Shown here: positions 24,969 through 35,644 of the stretch, in pieces
Layout: every line of letters starts with the position of its first letter
Numbering within the stretch: the stretch's first letter is position 1
Assembly (NCBI RefSeq): GCF_022458985.1
Contig: NC_061771.1
Span: 33,076,690 to 33,140,689, forward strand
Length of the DNA stretch: 64,000 bases
Origin: Mugil cephalus
Taxonomy: Eukaryota > Chordata > Actinopteri > Mugiliformes > Mugilidae
Reading direction: 5' to 3'
The notes under the pieces: generated by a model
What the model was told of the DNA's origin: nothing
Database searches by the model: none
Seen by the model: only the letters and a program-made list of their open reading frames with translations
Program-made: the position numbers and the translations under genes

Positions 24969-25078
24969 ATGGCTGGCCTGTACTGGATGATGCTGACCTT
25001 CTTCCTGGCTGCTCCAAACAGCTCGGCTGCTCTAGACCTCGCTTGGCTTGCCGATGTTGTAAGAGCCATCAAGAACGA
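24969..25078 (+). CDS. Secreted AID/APOBEC-like deaminase (SNAD-like), exon 1
   Basis: First coding exon of the gene completed by 28473-29046. From ATG it encodes a short N-terminus and a hydrophobic core (WMMLTFFLAA) ending NSSA-A, a typical secretory signal peptide of about 21 residues, then LDLAWLADVVRAIKNE. The exon ends at AACGA|GTAAGT in phase 2, and the split GAG codon is restored exactly by the acceptor TTTCAG|G at 28473. The same exon architecture (signal peptide, phase-2 donor, ~110 nt) recurs at 31316 and 34903, which supports a tandem gene family. The intron is 3.4 kb and packed with LINE and MITE insertions. Confidence 0.8.
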
Positions 25079-25293
25079 GTAAGTCCTTTTTTATGTCTCG
25101 TCTCTCTTGTATTCTGATCTGAGATTTGACATGTACACAGAGACATTGATGTTGTTTTCTCCACTCGTATTGAGTTACTGTAATCCGAGTAATCTGAGTA
25201 AACTGCTCTCCTTTCTGGTTGTCCCAAAAAAAAAATTATAAATCTTTTACAATTACTTCAAAACTCGGCGACACGTGTGCTGACGAAGACCAG

Positions 25294-25765
25294 AAAGAGA
25301 GAGAGCACATTACACCAGTTTTAACATCACTCCATTGGCTCGCTGTGTGTTCTAGGATCCATTTTAAGTTCTTTTATTAGTTTATAATAGTGAAATTTGC
25401 CAGTTTGGGATTAAGAAAGTATCTGTCTGTCTGTCTCATTCTCTCACTCTCTCACTCTCACTCACTCACACAATGGTCTTGGTCCCTCATATTTATCAGA
25501 TCTGCTTTCACCATATCGGCCCCTGGCAGCCCTGAGCTCCTCTGGTAGCAGCCTGTTAGTGGTTCCTAGAGTCAAGACAAAAAAGTATGGTGGCCCAAGT
25601 CTATGGAACAACCTGCCAGAGGACCTCAGGGCTATATTGTCTTTAATGGTTAATATTCTGTGTTTCCTGTCCTTTAAAGACTTTGAAGTTTTGATATTTT
25701 TTAAAAGAGACACAAGACCCACTTTTTTAGCTTAGTTTTAGTTAGTCTCAAATGTCTATTTTAGC
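25294..25765 (+). repeat. L2-type LINE 3'-end fragment in intron
   Basis: The forward strand shows a degenerate LTSLHWLAV..RI.FK segment near 25325 and a VPR.KTKKYGGPSLWNNLPEDLRA-like segment near 25560-25630. These are the conserved terminal parts of L2-type LINE ORF2. A CTGTCTGTCTCATTCTCTCACTC low-complexity patch (25418-25470) interrupts it. Confidence 0.65.
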
Positions 25766-25784
25766 TTGATTTACGCTGGACTAA

Positions 25785-26733
25785 CACTCTATTCATTTAG
25801 TTTATTTATGTTGGTTGATCATTTAAACAGGAATGGTTTGTTTGAAGAGTTTCAGTCAGGTTTCAGAGCTCATCATAGTACAGAAACGGCTCTGGTTAAA
25901 GTTACCAATGATCTCCTCATGGCTTCAGACGATGGACTTGTCTCTATACTTGTCCTGCTAGATCTCAGTGCTGCATTTGACACTATTGATCACAGTATTC
26001 TACTACAGAGACTTGAAAGTGTGATCAAGATTACAGGAACTGCACTAGACTGGTTTGAATCATATCTGTCAGACAGATTCCAGTTTGTCCATGTAAACAA
26101 CAACTCTTCTATATATACCAAAGTAAGCTATGGAGTTCCTCAGGGTTCTGTGCTAGGACCAATATTATTCACATTATACATGCTTCCCTTAGGCAATATT
26201 ATTAGAAAGCACGGCATAAACTTCCATTGCTACGCAGATGATACCCAGCTATATTTATCCATGAAACCAGCTGAAACTAATCTGCTGGTTAAACTCCAAG
26301 CGCTTTAAAGACATAAAGGCTTGGATGACCTGTCATTTTCTACTTTTAAACTCAGACAAAACCGAAGTTTTTGTATTTGGCTCTAAACATGTCAGAGATT
26401 CATTATCTAATCACGTGGTTTCGTTGGATGGCGTTACCTTGGCCTCCAGTACTACTGTGAAAAACCTTGGTGTTATATTTGACCAGGATATGTCCTTTAA
26501 TTCTCACATAAAGCAGGTGACCAGGACTGTTTTCTTTCACCTTCATAATATCATCAAAATTAGGAACATCCTTTCTCAGATTGATGCGGAAAAACTATTT
26601 CATGCATTTGTGTCTTCCAGGCTGGATTATTGTAACTCGTTACTGTCTGGCTCCAAATACTCTTTAAAAAGCCTCCAGTTGATTCAAAATGCTGCAGCAA
26701 GAGCACTGACAGGAATTAGCAAGAGAGATCATA
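25785..26733 (+). mobile_element. L2-type LINE reverse transcriptase fragment (5' part)
   Basis: Non-LTR retrotransposon RT, truncated at its 5' end. Frame 25766-26308 shows [17 protein letters not shown], the [13 protein letters not shown] box, [14 protein letters not shown] and the catalytic CYADDTQLY. After a stop near 26308, frame 26325-26780 continues with LLNSDKTEV, NLGVIFDQDMSF and RLDYCNSLLSG...LQLIQNAAARALTG. The motif set is that of L2/Maui-type LINEs common in teleosts. It sits in the intron of the intact deaminase gene and is split by a MITE at 26734. The 3' part resumes at 27721. It is not autonomous because the endonuclease domain is absent and stops are present. Confidence 0.88.
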
Positions 26734-27720
26734 CACTGAAAATAATAACTCATAAGATTTACTTAAAAAATATATTGTAAGTATTTGCACGCAAATGATT
26801 TAAGTAAAATTTAATGCTGCAATATCAAGAAACACTCACTTGCAGGTATCAAATAAATTTTACTTACCATAAAACATAACAGTTGTGAAGATATTAAATA
26901 ACATTTACTTAATTACATCTCAGTTTTAAGTTATATTTATTTAAACAAATTAGGTAAAGTCTACTTGTTTTTCATAGGCAGGAATATCATTTTACTCAAA
27001 AATGTAAGTAAATTTTATACATCTGTAGCATTTGCTGTTATGAAGTAATTTAGTAGAGTTGAAATAACTGCCTAGTGTGACGGAAAAAAAAATTGTTAAC
27101 CCAAATTAGTGCAGACTGGTGAAAATATAGACAATTTATTATGAGTATCGATAGTAAAACGGACACATTTGGTATGGAAAGTATCAGTCGGCACGCCACA
27201 AAGTTGCTGTGGGCTTCACACTGCACAGCACAGCCATGCTACTAGCTGTGCTAACTAGCTTCATGTCAAAAAAAGAAAAGAAAGAAGACTGCCAGTGAAG
27301 TCTCTTTGTATTCGCAAGCTGGTGCTTATATATTATCATAAATTTAAAACAGAACAGTAATAACTTACCTGCAGAATGACTGTTGTTCATGCTACACCTT
27401 TCTCTGTGATCCAGCATGTAACGTACAGAGAGCCAGTCCTACTGTGCACATGCGTCGTGCATGCGTTTCAAAACGCCACTTTCAGAGTAAAGTTTATGTA
27501 GTATTTCTTGGTTTATGTACATACAACTATAAACATTTAAATTGTATGAGGAAACCTAAGTAGAACTTACTCTTCCCCCATAATTCATGTATTACATTAA
27601 TAAAATGTTTAATTCTACTTAAGAAACTCTACTTCTTACCGAATCTTAAAAATACAAGGTAGAAATTATGACAGTTACTCTAATAGAGTTTACTTCACCA
27701 AAAAGTCACCTTTTTCAGTG
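26734..27720. mobile_element. 987-bp MITE with CACTG termini and TA target duplication
   Basis: The L2 sequence ...GATCATA is interrupted and resumes as TATTACTCC, so TA at 26732-26733 and 27721-27722 is a target-site duplication. Left terminus CACTGAAAATAATAACT; right terminus, inverted, CACTGAAAAAGGTGACT. The shared CACTGAAAA is an imperfect terminal inverted repeat. The interior is rich in AAGTAAATTT/ACTTAAGT-type subterminal motifs in both orientations and has no transposase ORF. TA duplication fits Tc1/mariner- or ISL2EU-type transposition; the superfamily is not settled. Confidence 0.75.
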
Positions 27721-28141
27721 TATTACTCCAGTATTAGCTTCTCTTCATTGGCTCCCTTTAACATCTAGAATTGAATTTAAAATCCTCCTCCTTACATACA
27801 AGGCCCCGAAAGGCCTAGCTCCATCATATCTGATCTGGAGTGCTGTGTATCAGACCTGTGGAGCTCCATAAACTACATCTGTCCCAGTCTTCATGGCCTC
27901 CTCCAGTTGTCCACTCCTACCTAGATGAACTATTCACCAACCTGCCCATGATTCCTGTTATACTCACAAACTGTCACAGATCATCATCTATATGTTGTTT
28001 TATTATATTCCATGCGTTCCATAAAGCTTGATATGAGTATCTATGAGGCTGCTCTGGAGGTTTCAGGACGTTTGTAGAGAGTCGTGAGACAATTTGTATT
28101 GTTATTGGCGCTATATAAATGACAACTGAATTGAATTGAAT
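27721..28141 (+). mobile_element. L2-type LINE 3' part (resumes after the MITE)
   Basis: Continues the RT-derived ORF tail (PVLASLHWLPLTSRIEFKIL, then YKAPKGLAPSYL). It ends in a LINE 3' terminus with GGCGCTATATAAATGACAAC and an (TGAAT/CTGAAT)n tail typical of L2 elements. Numerous stops. Confidence 0.8.
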
Positions 28142-28472
28142 TCAACTGAATCTAATCGAATGTAATCGAATCAAACAATGGTCAGTTTGTTCTAAGGGAT
28201 CAGCAGTTTGTGAAATACTTAGACTAACATCCATACCACATTCAAAGTCTTTTAAATCCACTTTCTTCCACATTCTGATGCTCAGTTTGAACTTCAGCAA
28301 GTTGTCTGAATCACCTCTACATGAATAAATGCATTGAATTGCAGCCATTTGATTGGCTGATTAGCTATGTTTTGCTAACAAGCAATTGAACAAGTGTAGG
28401 GTTAAAGCATAAAGGCATGACATAATCTTTCAAATGATGTCACATACCTGATATTTAGTTTGTCTGTTTCAG

Positions 28473-29046
28473 GTACGGAACAAAAGGCATGTTCAGTCTG
28501 GCTGTCAGGATCCCATACGATGGGAACCTCAACCAGATCCTTCAGCAGGTTTTTACCAGTGATCCTCGGAACAACGTGAGGAATACGATCAACAATAATG
28601 AGGTGTACTCCGGCTATAGGGTGGTTGCTGCAAAAGTTAAGCAGCCTGATCATGCAGAGTCACGGGTCGTGGACCATTTGGACGATTTGTTCAGGCAGAG
28701 TAATGATAACGATAAGGATTTGTTGCTTTTCTATGTTTTTGCCTCCCCATGTGTCGAAAAATGTACAAATAAGTACAATCCTGGATGTATCCTGGAACGT
28801 ATTAAAAGCATCCAACAATGGAACAATTATGCTGTTGTGTTTTCAACAATATTCAAACCCAAGAATGGTTATTGCAACACGTCCACAGAGCGAAGCACAG
28901 CCCTTGAGCTGCTCGGTGGCTCAGTCGGTCTCAACAATATATTCAGATGTAGTCCGTACAAATGCACGTGCTGCTCCACTGGGACCGGAGTTGCAGACTC
29001 CTGTGTTTCAGATGACACCAACACAGGCCTCTACTTTTCACGTTGA
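28473..29046 (+). CDS. Secreted AID/APOBEC-like deaminase (SNAD-like), exon 2, intact
   Basis: Second exon of the gene starting at 24969; together they encode 227 aa after splicing, counting the split codon. The cytidine-deaminase zinc motifs are present: PDHAESRVV with H97-A-E99 (zinc ligand and proton-shuttle Glu), and YVFASPCVEKC with P129-C130-x3-C134 (remaining zinc ligands). The Cys spacing is PCxxxC rather than PCxxC. With a signal peptide in exon 1 and many Cys in the last third, this fits the secreted AID/APOBEC-like deaminases (SNADs) known from fish, which are linked to immunity. The substrate is not deducible. TGA stop at 29044-29046; an ATTAAA poly-A signal candidate lies at about 29669. 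No frameshift or missing catalytic residue seen. Confidence 0.82.
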
Positions 29047-29810
29047 GAGCACCATGCTCAAGACAAAGATGATGAGTTCTTGGGATTGCTGTGATTGAGG
29101 TCTGGAAAGGAAACTGATCCTAGATCACCCAAACCACAGACCCAGGGCTGAAACATCTTTTAAAATATCATTTTTTTCAGCTATACATTGTGTTTGCTGA
29201 AAAGCAGGAACTGCCACTATACCACACACAGAAATCTCCAGTTGTCTGTGTCTTGTGGTTTTAAATTTTTCTCCATTTTTGAATCACAGCTCAGAACTGC
29301 TCCTGTTTAGAGCCATGGTCTTATTTTACATATATCTGTACAGTACAGTGAAGGAAACATCTCTTCACATTCCTCCAGACTTGTTAAAAACATTAAGTGC
29401 ACATCAGTCCCATGAACCTCATGTTTCTTACTCTCATTTCTCTCATTTCCTGTGACTCTAAAGCATAGTGTAAAGTCTTATTTCAGAGCTCACATTTTCC
29501 TGAAAGGTCAGTGGTGTCAGCAACTGACTGACATATATCATTGTACAAATTTAACTCCATACAAAAGCCTGATGCAGATTAAGATGCATTTGTATTGTAG
29601 CACCTATGTAGCCATTCTCTTTACCGAACAATTATTACATCTTGTGAAGTTTCTGTCCTGTTGCTTTCATTAAATCTTATTTCAGCATCCAATTCCGTTG
29701 TTTTGTCTATTTGTAAATTAAACAACCCCTTGTGCTCTGTCACAGTTGCGTGTTAATTGGTGATACATATTTATTATAGATGTAGCACCACCTTGTGGCC
29801 AATTTCAGAA
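29047..29810 (+). other. 3' UTR/downstream region of the deaminase-like gene
   Basis: No ORF with motifs. Contains a candidate polyadenylation signal ATTAAA near 29669. A Rex1-like LINE insertion begins at 29811. Confidence 0.4.
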
Positions 29811-29947
29811 ACAGAATCAGAATTACTTTATTGATCCCAGGGGGAAATTACTTTTTGCTGCAGTAGTAGCTTCAATGTAGGCAATAAGAATAAGTAAGAG
29901 AATGTAAACATATAAGATATATGTATATGTGTATATGTATGTGTATG

Positions 29948-29989
<42 letters not shown>

Positions 29990-30510
29990 TATGTATATAT
30001 TTGTATGTATATATGTGTGTGTGTATATATATGTATATATGTGTGTGTACAAGAGTTGTTGCTCTATAATTGCAGCACATTCTTGCCCATGACAATATAT
30101 GAGGAAATATGGAAACATGTACAAGTATAAGAAACTAAAGTGAACATGAGTTATTGCACATTATCAGTATAAATGTGTTTGTAGGTGTGAGTTGTGAGGA
30201 GTTGTACAGGTTGATGGAATGATTTCCCTCAGCCTGCTGCCCCAGGACACAACACTGGCCCCACAGACTCATACAACATCCTGACCATAGTCCTGCTGAA
30301 CCGCCTCAGAACATAGAGGAGACTCTGGTCCTTCCTGTAGGGGGCGTCAGTGTTCTTCCCCCAGTCCAGTCTATTATCAGTGTGAACGCCAGATACTTAT
30401 AATCCTCCACTATGTCCACATTGACCCCTGGATGGAAACAGGGTCAGCGGCACCTTGGTCCTCCTCAGGTCCTCCTCAGGTCCTCCTCAGGTCCCCCACC
30501 AGCTCCCATT
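29811..30510 (-). mobile_element. Rex1-like LINE fragment plus internal microsatellite
   Basis: The minus-strand 3' end reads GGGATCAATAAAGTAATTCTGATT at 29811-29840, a typical Rex1-like tail. A (GT/AT)n array at 29921-30049 follows. Then comes the degenerate RT segment KYL.V..DNRLDWGKNTDAPYRKGQ read on the minus strand (about 30320-30400). Near-identical to 22225-22680. Inserted between deaminase copies 1 and 2. Confidence 0.7.
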
Positions 30511-31315
30511 GAGGTGCACATAGTTCTAAAGAAACTAATGAACAAAGTCAGCGAATAAAGTCATCTGTAGTATCTGTGGCGTTAAACAGCAGTTGGAGCT
30601 TTTTTTTTTTTTTTGTTGAACAGGATTATATACGACTTACTAATAAAAATAACATTTGGAGTTGACAAATACACATATATAGGTATAATGTAGAAAGCAG
30701 CATATTTCCAGACTATAGAGGCCTGGGGATCATCCCACCAACTCACAGCTGAAGAACCTGGTCCCTCCAGAAGGCCAGTCTTTTCTTAGGGGTCCACGTT
30801 CTGAAAGGGGGCCGAAGCTTTTAAATCAACAAACCATGAATTCATAAATGAAGTTGCCTGGATTCTTTGAATGCTGCTACGTCTCAGGATATAGGTCACA
30901 CCCATATGCTCTGCTGCACATTTTCTGCATTTTTCTTCCTTTTGATGACATTTCACTCTTGCACTAGTTTACACTTAGAAGGAAACAGACGTCGTTCTCC
31001 AACATAGCAGGTGAAAGAGTTTCACTAGATTTTTGTTTTTCATTTTAAAATGTCTATTCGTTGAATAATTGATGACCTGGAAAACATGATTGAATAAAGG
31101 ATTTATAATAGAAGAAAATACTGCTCTCAATAATTACATTGAACACAGTGTGTTAAATTTGTGTTGCTCTGATGCAACTGTGGCTGCAAACAGGGATAAA
31201 CGGATATGAGGCCATGGCCTCATGGAACAGTTCAGCTTAAAGAGGCGATGATACAGAGACCTATGAGGAAGTCATTTAATCCTCCACTCCTATGCTGTTG
31301 GTTAGAAACTCTCAG
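30511..31315. other. Intergenic region between deaminase copies 1 and 2
   Basis: Poly-T run at 30601-30615; no coding motif. The promoter of copy 2 would lie at its right end. Confidence 0.4.
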
Positions 31316-31424
31316 ATGGCTGGTCTGCGCTGGATGGTTGTAACAGTGACTCTGTTGATCCTCTCTGGGACCAGTTCAGCTGCTGTGGACCAGAAGCAGA
31401 AACAATAGAAGAAATTCTGAACAA
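31316..31424 (+). pseudogene. Deaminase-like gene copy 2, signal-peptide exon, frameshifted
   Basis: ATG then a signal peptide (WMVVTVTLLILSGTSSA) and AVDQKQKQ followed by an in-frame TAG. Exon 1 of copy 1 is 110 nt; this exon is 109 nt to its GTGAGT donor (31425). If the reading frame is set from the donor backwards, the end reads TIEEILNK, which flows into the 35-nt exon at 32572. A single lost base therefore explains the stop. The start and signal peptide are conserved; the protein is not expected to be made unless the assembly base is wrong. Confidence 0.7.
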
Positions 31425-31789
31425 GTGAGTCAACTTTCTGGTTCCGTGTCTGATAGTAAAATACTGTATGGCAGGGAAACATGAGTAAACTGAGTTGGAC
31501 TCTGTGGAGTAGTTACCATCTACAGTAAATGCTGCTCAGTGTGGAGGCGTATACAAGTGTACTGGCAAAAGACAAGTAATGAACTGCAGGAAAGATCATT
31601 TACCACCCAGAAGAAGGAAAATAATGAAAGTCCTCATCAGCTGAAGCGTGTGCAGGCGTAGCATTTCCCTGTAGTCAGACAACATTTTCCAACCCGGAGA
31701 TGTTCAAGTTAATCTGTGCATTATTTAGAGCCAACACTGATAAGAAGTAGCTCATTCAGCTTTTTTAGCAGCAGTCTGAAGAGCAGCTA

Positions 31790-32345
31790 ATATTCCTCTC
31801 AAATCAATCACATCGAAACTTTATTCATTCATACAAAATACAACACAAAGTGTTTGACACAAAATAAAACCCTTTAAAAGCCTTTATTTTAAAAATATCA
31901 ACAGTGTCTGCAGGTCTGATGTTCTCTGGCAGGCTGTTCCATAAATGAGGGCTGTAGTGGCTGAATGCAGCCTCCCCGTGGGTTATAGTTTTAACTTTAG
32001 GGATGATTAATAGGCCAGTGCCAGAGGACCTCAGGGTCCGCGGGGGTGACAGGGTAAAAGTAGGTTAAAAACTACTAAAAGAATCTTAACATCCATCCTG
32101 AAGCGCACAGGGAGTCAGTGCAGTGATATTAAAACCAGTGTGATGTGCTCCCGCCCTCTGGTCCTCATCAGCACACGAGCAGCTGAATTCTGTAACGGCT
32201 GCAGACCAGAGATGGTCTTTCTGGGAGGACCAGAGAGCAGAGCGTTAAATAATCCAGACGACAGGAGCACCTCCGTGTTAGCCTGAGAGAGAAACTGGCC
32301 GTAAAACTCATCCTTGTTACATTTTTTGATATGAGGAATAAGAGT
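31790..32345 (-). repeat. LINE 3' region remnant (minus strand) in copy-2 intron
   Basis: The minus strand gives LQPLQNSAARVLMRTRGREHITLVL followed by ISLH, the (LQ.VQNAAARVL...I.P.L..LHWLPV) segment of fish LINE ORF2. Toward lower coordinates lie the usual C-terminal and 3' UTR parts (TTCCATAAATGAGGGC as an exposed-end string, then an ACACAAAGTGTTTGAC-like tail). Decayed. Confidence 0.6.
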
Positions 32346-32364
32346 CAACTCAGAGTGTCATGAT

Positions 32365-32520
32365 TATATCCGTCTGTTCCATGTTTTGAGTTTCCTGTTC
32401 CTTGGTTTCCTGTTTATTGTACCTCCTTGTGTTTTCCTTTGATCGCTGATTGGTTTCTCATTGTGGCTCCGCCCTCATTAGTTTCACCTGTGTCTCCTCA
32501 TCCCTCTGCCCATGTGTGTA
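32365..32520. repeat. Dispersed repeat with GC-box-like core
   Basis: CTCATTGTGGCTCCGCCCTC followed by ATTAGTTTCACCTGTGTCTC is the inverted counterpart of the sequence around 13200-13240 (ACAGGTGAGACGCATCAGGG CGGGGCC). It is a single-unit version of the array at 13223-13294. Confidence 0.5.
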
Positions 32521-32571
32521 TATATGGCTCTGAAATATAGAAATATAATTTGTATTGTTTCCTTTGGCAGG

Positions 32572-32606
32572 ATAGACCAAGCTATGTGGACCAAAGCAGA
32601 CCAAGG
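32572..32606 (+). pseudogene. Deaminase-like gene copy 2, candidate 35-nt middle exon
   Basis: Preceded by the acceptor TTTCCTTTGGCAG and followed by the donor AAG|GTCAGT. Its length turns a phase-2 start into a phase-1 end, exactly what the acceptor at 33488-33489 needs. Spliced, it would read IDQAMWTKADQ leading into ELKRNQED. No equivalent separate exon exists in copy 1. Confidence 0.5.
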
Positions 32607-33489
32607 TCAGTTTGATCAGTTTATACTTCCATCATTATTACCATGTGCAGTAAATGTTCATTTACACCTACCATACACCTGTGTGTATTGTGCAGTTACC
32701 AGTCACTGAGAAGTTAAAATATGGTGGACTATTCCAGGGTATTTGTCCTACTGGATGCTAACACTGTAAAACATTACAGCCCCGTTAAGTTATGTGAATG
32801 TCTTAGTTCCCTTTATCTCCAATAGTCATGATGAGCTTTTGGTATTATATTGATTCAGGTTCATCAGGGTTTCAACAATTAAACTAAAATTAAAATAATC
32901 CTTTGACTGGACTTGGTGTTTATTTAGCTCATGTCTTCAGTTTTTGAGTTGGATAAAGTAATGGGGAGGAGGAGGACGATGTGATGAGAATACTGAGAAA
33001 CAGAGGCTGCTGCCATTTAGACATCTTTTAGATGAACAGAACTGTTACTATAAAACCATAATACCTTTGAAACAAAGCTCTATAAAAAGATTAAACCACG
33101 GGATTACAAGACCAGTCAAACCATTGGCACCATAATTGTAATGAGTGGGTGGATTTTAGCATTTTATCTACTACCAGAAAGGAATTGTAAAGTGGTTATT
33201 TTTGGTGAACCAAACATTAATGTCCTCCTCTGTGGACGGCATTAAGTGAGGTCTTTGTTCCATGCCAACACCGACCTTTGAACATCTTGTCAATATATCT
33301 GAAAATAAATGAACAAGTTGTGAGCTGAATCTACCTGGTGTTGAGATAAACTTTAAAACATTAATCATCAAGATGGGTAGTCTAAATTTAAACTATTTAG
33401 AAACGTTTGTTTGACATGAATATAGTAAAGTTGTTTAGTTCGTTCCATGGATAATGTGACTAATGTGAAGTGGTTTTAACTCATTGTAG
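32607..33489. other. Intron of deaminase copy 2
   Basis: No HAE-containing exon was found here or upstream, so the first zinc-motif half of the deaminase domain is absent from this copy. Confidence 0.45.
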
Positions 33490-34082
33490 AGTTAAAACGC
33501 AACCAAGAGGACGTGTCGGTTTTCTATGTCCTTGCATCACCATGTTCTAATAGATGTACAAGTGAAAAGAGTCAGTGGAGCATTCTGGGAAGCATTAGAC
33601 AGGTCATGATGTGGAGGAACGATGCTGTGGTTTTCTCTGATGTATTCAAGCCTCGTGATGGTTCAGACATTCCCGAGGAAGAACGTCGTAGAGCACTCGA
33701 ACGGCTTGGGGAAGACATCGGTCTTAGCAACATATTCCGATGCAATAAACAAAGCCATAATGAAATGCGCTGCACAAGCTGCTCCACTGGTGGTCACGTT
33801 ACACATCGTTGTCTCACAGATGGAAATCAACATTTACAATCTTGTCCCAGTTACAATTTGCCTTGTACTTCACTCATGGGTACATCCAAGCCCTGGAACA
33901 CAAAAGCTGCTGAATGTTTTTTCTCCTCACAAAATGACCCAAGGTTTAGCAGTGCAGACACTAGTAGGGTTACAGGGGATGAGAAGAATGAACCAGTTTC
34001 AAACTCATGTGTGGAGGACATCATAACGCATGCCTCAGTGAAGTTTATTTGTTGTATCTATCGTTGTCCCACAAGAAAATAA
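33490..34082 (+). pseudogene. Deaminase-like gene copy 2, C-terminal exon
   Basis: After the acceptor CATTGTAG the exon encodes VFYVLASPCSNRCTSEKSQW, then IFKP-equivalent DVFKPRDG and LGEDIGLSNIFRC, aligning throughout with copy 1 (FYVFASPCVEKC, IFKPKNG, LGGSVGLNNIFRC). The PCxxxC zinc half is intact. The C-terminus is about 75 residues longer than in copy 1 and ends at a TAA (34080-34082). Because the HAE half is missing and exon 1 is frameshifted, the copy is probably catalytically dead. A non-enzymatic secreted protein remains possible if the frameshift is an assembly error. AATAAA at about 34439. Confidence 0.7.
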
Positions 34083-34611
34083 CTGGGAAAATATCTTGCA
34101 ATGAGGCTACCTACCAGTAATTACCACTAAAATGAAAAACACTGATGCTTATCTTGGCTGTTTGTGTCTGTGTGTTGCCCCATAATAATAATATATTAAA
34201 ATCTTTAGTTTCTTTTGTTTCATTGTGTGTGTGCGTACCACTCAAACCACCCACTGCCTATATTCATGTCATCCATTATTGTTACTACACTAATACCTTA
34301 TTAATTGATTGCTTTCCTATCATGCCATATATACAGTGTCTTATTATACACTACTGTTTGTACCATATCCGGGTTTTATAAATGTTCCATGTCAATTGTT
34401 TCATTCCTGCCTTGTCAATCTTTGTGTTGTTTGTGTTGAATAAAAATAAAGAGTGAGGAGTCTCTATATTAAACACAAAACAGGGATCAGGAGTCTTTTA
34501 AAATGAGAGATTTGTAGCTTGATTAGCACAGGAGCAGGTCAGCCAGCCATTCATTCCCCCAGAGGGTTACCTCCCCGTATTTAATGATAACATTTAGAAG
34601 ATCGATGTTTG
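34083..34611. other. 3' flank of deaminase copy 2
   Basis: AT-rich; AATAAAAATAAAG at 34439-34451 is the likely poly-A signal region. No further gene recognised. Confidence 0.4.
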
Positions 34612-34690
34612 TCTTTGTCAACTTGTTCAGGTCCTACCCTGCCCCTGTGACAGCTGGGATAGGCTGTTACAATGGATGGATGGATGGATG
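34612..34690 (+). repeat. RTE/Rex3-type tail with (GGAT)n
   Basis: CTGTGACAGCTGGGATAGGC followed by a short GGATGGATGGATG tail, the characteristic 3' end of RTE-family LINEs or their SINEs in fish. Confidence 0.6.
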
Positions 34691-34902
34691 TTCATCCAGG
34701 AGACATATTATCATCAGTTGTTTAGAAATGCTCTAAATGACAAACTGCAATAACTTTTTTAAATCAAGTACAAAAAGATGCAATTTTAAATAGCTCATGT
34801 AAGCAAAACATGATGTGATATGTACAATGGGTTGTGTAATCAGAGATATCAGTATCTAGTTACAGATTTGGAACTTTACCGTTAAACTGAATTTGCACAC
34901 AG

Positions 34903-35009
34903 ATGGTTGGCCTGTGGCTGATTGTGGTGGCGTTTCTTCTGTCTCCTGCAGATGTGGCTGCTCAGGATCAGAACAAAGTTGAAGAAACTATAAAATGCAT
35001 TAGGAACAT
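34903..35009 (+). pseudogene. Deaminase-like gene copy 3, orphan signal-peptide exon
   Basis: ATG followed by a hydrophobic signal peptide (LWLIVVAFLLSPADVAA) and QDQNKVEETIKCIRN, ending at AACAT|GTCAGT in phase 2, the same phase and nearly the same length (107 nt) as exon 1 of copy 1. The start context GATGGTTGGCCTGTGG resembles copy 1's GATGGCTGGCCTGTAC. No matching deaminase exon was found between here and the segment starting at 35645. It is a remnant, or its second exon was displaced by the insertion of other repeats. Confidence 0.6.
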
Positions 35010-35644
35010 GTCAGTCTCTGCAGTGATGTGATTCTTGTGTACTGCCCTTCACTCATGTCGTCCAACAAAAGGTTGTAAATGTGATGGCGACGTTGGTGGA
35101 ACTGCATGACTGTCCAGCAGTTTACTCGGAAATGTGTGATGACTTGCAAACAAAGGAAGTAATTAGTTTGTCAAGAACAATTTTCTTTGTTTTTCCAGGA
35201 TATGTACTACATGTTCCTACAAACTGTGTTAATATCAGCAGCCAAATAATGGTAGTAGTGGCAGCTTGTTGACAAATCTTCCCATCACCCACCGATAACA
35301 TTTGCTCTGTATCCTGTGTCCTGCCCAGGTCCAGTCCATCTGGTACTGGGCTCTCTGGCTGGGAGCGTCCCAGGTGGGGTCCTTCATAACATGCGTCAAG
35401 TGTTTCAGGAAAACCCTAAAGAAAACAGTCACTAAGACGAGCTTCAGCCGAAGTTACACAACCTGCAAGGTTGTGCAAAGATAAACAGTGGCTACAACAT
35501 CAGAGACAGAGAAAGTGGAGTGAATGTGTATTTGTGTTTGAAAAAGTGTTCAAACCCAGAAATACCAGCGGCATTGACAAGTAACAATTTATTGGGGCAA
35601 CATCTGGAATCGGGCAAGCAAATATTTATCTTCTTCATATCTAG
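35010..35644. other. No gene recognised
   Basis: Short ORFs on both strands without motifs; no second deaminase exon seen. Confidence 0.4.
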
